Source: Planctomycetaceae bacterium
GTDB lineage: Bacteria; Planctomycetota; Planctomycetia; Planctomycetales; Planctomycetaceae
Direction: 5' to 3'
DNA length: 8,092 bases
Assembly (NCBI GenBank): GCA_947479075.1
Contig: CANJZR010000156.1
Location: forward strand, 1 to 8,092
Shown: piece after piece, positions 5,747-8,092 of the stretch
How the letters are laid out: each line of letters opens with the position of its first letter
Numbering within the stretch: the first letter of the stretch is position 1
Program-made: the position numbers and the translations under genes
Notes under the pieces: generated by a model
Databases searched by the model: none
Told to the model about the DNA's origin: nothing
Seen by the model: only the letters and a program-made list of their open reading frames with translations

Positions 5747-8011
5747 ATGGACTCAGTGCCTCTCGTCTGTTTCCCGGGTCTTCGTCACCGGAATCGCCTG
5801 TGGATCATGACGCTCTGTCTGATCGTGACGGGAGCGATTCAGGCTGACCTGTCGACTGCCCCCGTTCAGGCGGCCGAAGAGGCCCCCGCGACTGCAGCCG
5901 CCAAGCATATCGCCGCGTTTGTCACGCTGGACGGCACGATCACTGATCGCGTGACAGCCTCGGTTCGCCGCGCTGCGCTCGACCTGCAGACACAAGCCCT
6001 GCAGGAGCAGAAGCAGGCGTTTCTGGTACTGGAACTGACACCCGGGATCAGCGAGTTCCATCACGTCTACTCGTTGATCGATTTCCTGACTTCGGATGCC
6101 ACGACCAATCTGACCACAGTCTGCTGGGTGCCCAAGACCGTCAACGGCAGTAACGCCTGTATCGCCCTCGCGTGTTCCGAGATCGTCATGCACCCCGATG
6201 CCCGCATCGGGGACATCGGGCGGGGTGAGGCACTTCCGCAGAACGACCAGCTGATCGTGAAATCAATCATCAGCAAACGACGAAACCGCCGCGTCACCGA
6301 GTCTCTCGCTGTCGGTCTGATGGATCCCGCGGCCTCTGTCCTGCAGATCACCGTTGAGCCCGCTGCCGGAATGATGGAAAAGCGAGTGGTCACTGGAACC
6401 GAAGCCCAGCAGCTGCGCGAGGCCCAGGTGGTCATTCGAGATACCCTAACCCTGAAAGAAGCAGGCAGCGTCTGGATGATCGGCACAGCTCAGGCCCGTG
6501 ACTGGGGCGTGCTGGTCTCGCAAAGCGCCTCTTCGCGACGTGAACTGGTCGACGCTTATGCCCTGCCGCTCGATTCGCTGCGGGAACGTCCGACGATCGA
6601 CGGTCAGGTCAAAGTCGACTTGATCGAGATTAAGGGCATGGTCGAGCCGGTTCTCGCGTCGTTCCTGAATCGTCAGATCGAACGAGCCGTCGCTGAGGGC
6701 GCGAAGATCATTATCTTCGAAGTCGACTCACCGGGCGGCTACCTTTACGAAAGTGAACAGCTGGCCGAAGCGATCGCCGGACTCAAGGATCGCGGCGTGC
6801 ATGCCGTGGCCTATATCCCCGAAGGAGCCTACAGCGGGGCGGCCATCATCTCGCTGGGATGTGATGACATCTATCTGCGTCCCGACGCCAAGATCGGTGA
6901 TGCCGGTGCGATTCGCGAAACAGCCGAAGGGGGCCAGTTTGAACGGGCCCCGGAAAAAGTCCTCAGCCCCCTGAAGCAGTTGCTCGGCGAACTCGCCCGA
7001 CGCAAGAACCGCTCTCCCGCACTGGCCCAGGCCATGTGCGACATCGATCTGGAAGTCTTCCAGGCCACCCACAAAACCAAGGGCACGATCGCCTACATGT
7101 CCGAAGCGGAGATTCATGAATCGGGTGACGAGTGGATCAAGGGCCCACTGGTCGAGGAGTCGAAGAAGGGCTGGCTGTTGACCGTGACCGGAAAGCGGGC
7201 GAGCGACTTGCAACTGGCCCAGCCCCCTGTGGAGAGTCTCGAAGATTTGAAATCCCGGCTGGGAATTCCGCCCGACCAGCGTCTGGTCGCGATGCAGCGG
7301 ACGTGGGTGGATGATCTGGTGTTCTGGTTGAACATCCCGTTGATCATGGGGTTCCTCTTCTTCATCGGTCTCGTGGCCATCTACCTCGAACTGCATACGA
7401 TGACCGGGATCTTCGGCTTGATCTCCGCCCTCTGCTTCGGCCTCTTCTTCTGGAGCAAGGTGCTGGGGGGAACCGCCGGGACGCTGGAGATCATGCTGTT
7501 CTTTGTCGGAGTGGTCTGCCTGCTGCTGGAGTTCTTCGTGCTGCCCGGCTTCGGATTCTTTGGTATTACCGGAATCCTTTTGACGCTCGTCTCGATCGTG
7601 ATGGCCTCGCAGACATTCGGACATCTCGGACCGAATATCAGCGACAGCGAGCAAACGTTTCAGACCCTCAAGGTGTTTGGAACTGCGGTCGTCGGCATGA
7701 TCGTCACAGCCTTCGCGCTCGCACGGTTCCTGCCACAGATCCCGCTGTTCAACGACATGATCCTGGCTCCCCCGGGTGCGGACTCGGCAGCCTCTCCCCG
7801 ACTGAAACCAGAGCTGGTCGTGGGCACTGCAGATCTGGTCGGCCAGTCGGGCGTGGCGCTCACTCTGCTGCGTCCCAGCGGCAAAGCGGAGATCAATGGA
7901 CAGCTGGTCGACGTGATCTCCGAAGGCGGATTTATTCCCGAAGGCTCACAACTCCAGGTTGTTCAATGCAGTGGCAAACGCGTTGTCGTCCGTAAAGTCG
8001 ATAACGTCTAA
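5747..8011 (+). CDS. NfeD-family membrane-bound serine protease (ClpP class), tandem protease-fold form
   Basis: A membrane protease of the NfeD/1510-N class, which in characterised members cleaves membrane or stomatin-like partners with a Ser-Lys dyad. Residue numbers count from the in-frame TTG at 5681 (776 aa); subtract 22 for ATG 5747 (754 aa). A signal peptide (RHRNR, then LWIMTLCLIVTGAIQA) supports export. A first ClpP-like fold spans about 76-280 and a second about 312-500, with VDSPGG (349-353), catalytic Ser385 in GAYSGAA and likely Lys426 in APEK. Four to five membrane helices follow (about 550-569, 572-592, 602-622, 624-642, 662-684), then a C-terminal OB-fold NfeD domain (710-776: LRPSGKAEING, VISEGGFIPEG). 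The start is uncertain: ATG 5747 gives a proper signal peptide but a weak SD; ATG 5807 is an alternative. No stomatin/floA gene is seen directly downstream. Confidence 0.9.
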   Translation: MDSVPLVCFPGLRHRNRLWIMTLCLIVTGAIQADLSTAPVQAAEEAPATAAAKHIAAFVTLDGTITDRVTASVRRAALDLQTQALQEQKQAFLVLELTPGISEFHHVYSLIDFLTSDATTNLTTVCWVPKTVNGSNACIALACSEIVMHPDARIGDIGRGEALPQNDQLIVKSIISKRRNRRVTESLAVGLMDPAASVLQITVEPAAGMMEKRVVTGTEAQQLREAQVVIRDTLTLKEAGSVWMIGTAQARDWGVLVSQSASSRRELVDAYALPLDSLRERPTIDGQVKVDLIEIKGMVEPVLASFLNRQIERAVAEGAKIIIFEVDSPGGYLYESEQLAEAIAGLKDRGVHAVAYIPEGAYSGAAIISLGCDDIYLRPDAKIGDAGAIRETAEGGQFERAPEKVLSPLKQLLGELARRKNRSPALAQAMCDIDLEVFQATHKTKGTIAYMSEAEIHESGDEWIKGPLVEESKKGWLLTVTGKRASDLQLAQPPVESLEDLKSRLGIPPDQRLVAMQRTWVDDLVFWLNIPLIMGFLFFIGLVAIYLELHTMTGIFGLISALCFGLFFWSKVLGGTAGTLEIMLFFVGVVCLLLEFFVLPGFGFFGITGILLTLVSIVMASQTFGHLGPNISDSEQTFQTLKVFGTAVVGMIVTAFALARFLPQIPLFNDMILAPPGADSAASPRLKPELVVGTADLVGQSGVALTLLRPSGKAEINGQLVDVISEGGFIPEGSQLQVVQCSGKRVVVRKVDNV

Positions 8012-8041
8012 CGCTGCTCTGAGTGAAGACCAGCTCAGGTG

Positions 8042-8092
8042 CTATCTCTCCAGTACGCGCAGATACCTGCGTACCGTCTCCGGCAAGCCATA
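8042..8092 (-). CDS. Possible C-terminus of a minus-strand gene (cut by window edge)
   Basis: Read on the minus strand from the right edge, a frame encodes YGLPETVRRYLRVLER then TAG (8044-8042). The short amphipathic, Arg-rich helix would be a reasonable protein tail convergent with the NfeD gene. Sixteen codons are too few to prove coding or name a family. Between it and the NfeD stop, CTGAG/CTCAG (8019-8038) forms a weak 5-bp stem without a T-tract. An inverted repeat GTACGC/GCGTAC (8053-8074) lies inside the frame. Confidence 0.25.
   Translation of the reverse strand, partial: YGLPETVRRYLRVLER

Noticed and set aside
6728..7654. 308-codon minus-strand open frame opposite the NfeD gene
   Set aside because: It is a shadow of a GC-rich gene: Glu/Asp/His/Gln-rich low-complexity translation without a fold-like pattern, while the plus strand has clear domains.

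Overview
The window looks like chromosomal DNA from a planctomycete, probably class Planctomycetia. The strongest marker is a DUF1559 protein with a pseudopilin-type N-terminus and a C-terminal H-TGG-H / DG-SVRFI motif, a family massively expanded in that phylum. Three other features agree: an ECF sigma factor paired with a planctomycete-style membrane anti-sigma (FecR-like) gene, a small lipoprotein with a 'V-G-LLVDGQPVEGV' Ig/transthyretin-like fold, and a long NfeD-family protein with two ClpP-like domains. Base composition is moderately GC-rich. There is no sign of phage, insertion sequence, CRISPR, rRNA or tRNA.

Layout. At the left edge (1-421, minus) is the start of an exported sialidase/BNR-like protein cut by the window boundary, with its own SD and a plausible promoter. 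A divergent spacer (422-691) with a nested inverted repeat separates it from a GlpQ-type glycerophosphodiester phosphodiesterase (plus, about 692-1654). Then comes a block of four minus-strand genes, read right to left: ECF sigma factor (5197-4661), anti-sigma/FecR-like membrane protein (4664-3648, overlapping the sigma gene by ATGA), DUF1559 pseudopilin-like protein (3518-2391), a clear intrinsic-terminator hairpin (2336-2298), and a small lipoprotein (2223-1759). A 549-bp non-coding interval (5198-5746) follows. It holds two exactly abutting 16-bp palindromes upstream of the sigma gene, and a TATAAT-type promoter with a long leader reading right. The plus-strand NfeD/ClpP-class membrane protease gene (about 5747-8011) fills the rest. 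The last 50 bases may be the 3' end of another minus-strand gene.

How the genes may work together. The sigma/anti-sigma pair is translationally coupled and is the only obvious regulatory unit. Its anti-sigma has a short cytoplasmic N-terminal domain, one membrane helix and a large extracytoplasmic domain, so it could sense an envelope signal. The adjacent DUF1559 protein and lipoprotein are envelope proteins on the same strand and may be its targets or co-transcribed partners (inference). The two ordinary enzyme genes on either side (GDPD and NfeD) are on the opposite strand and are probably independent. The most unusual sequence structure is the 32-bp double palindrome upstream of the sigma gene. 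The most interesting protein feature is the tandem ClpP fold in NfeD, where the first copy has lost both catalytic residues.
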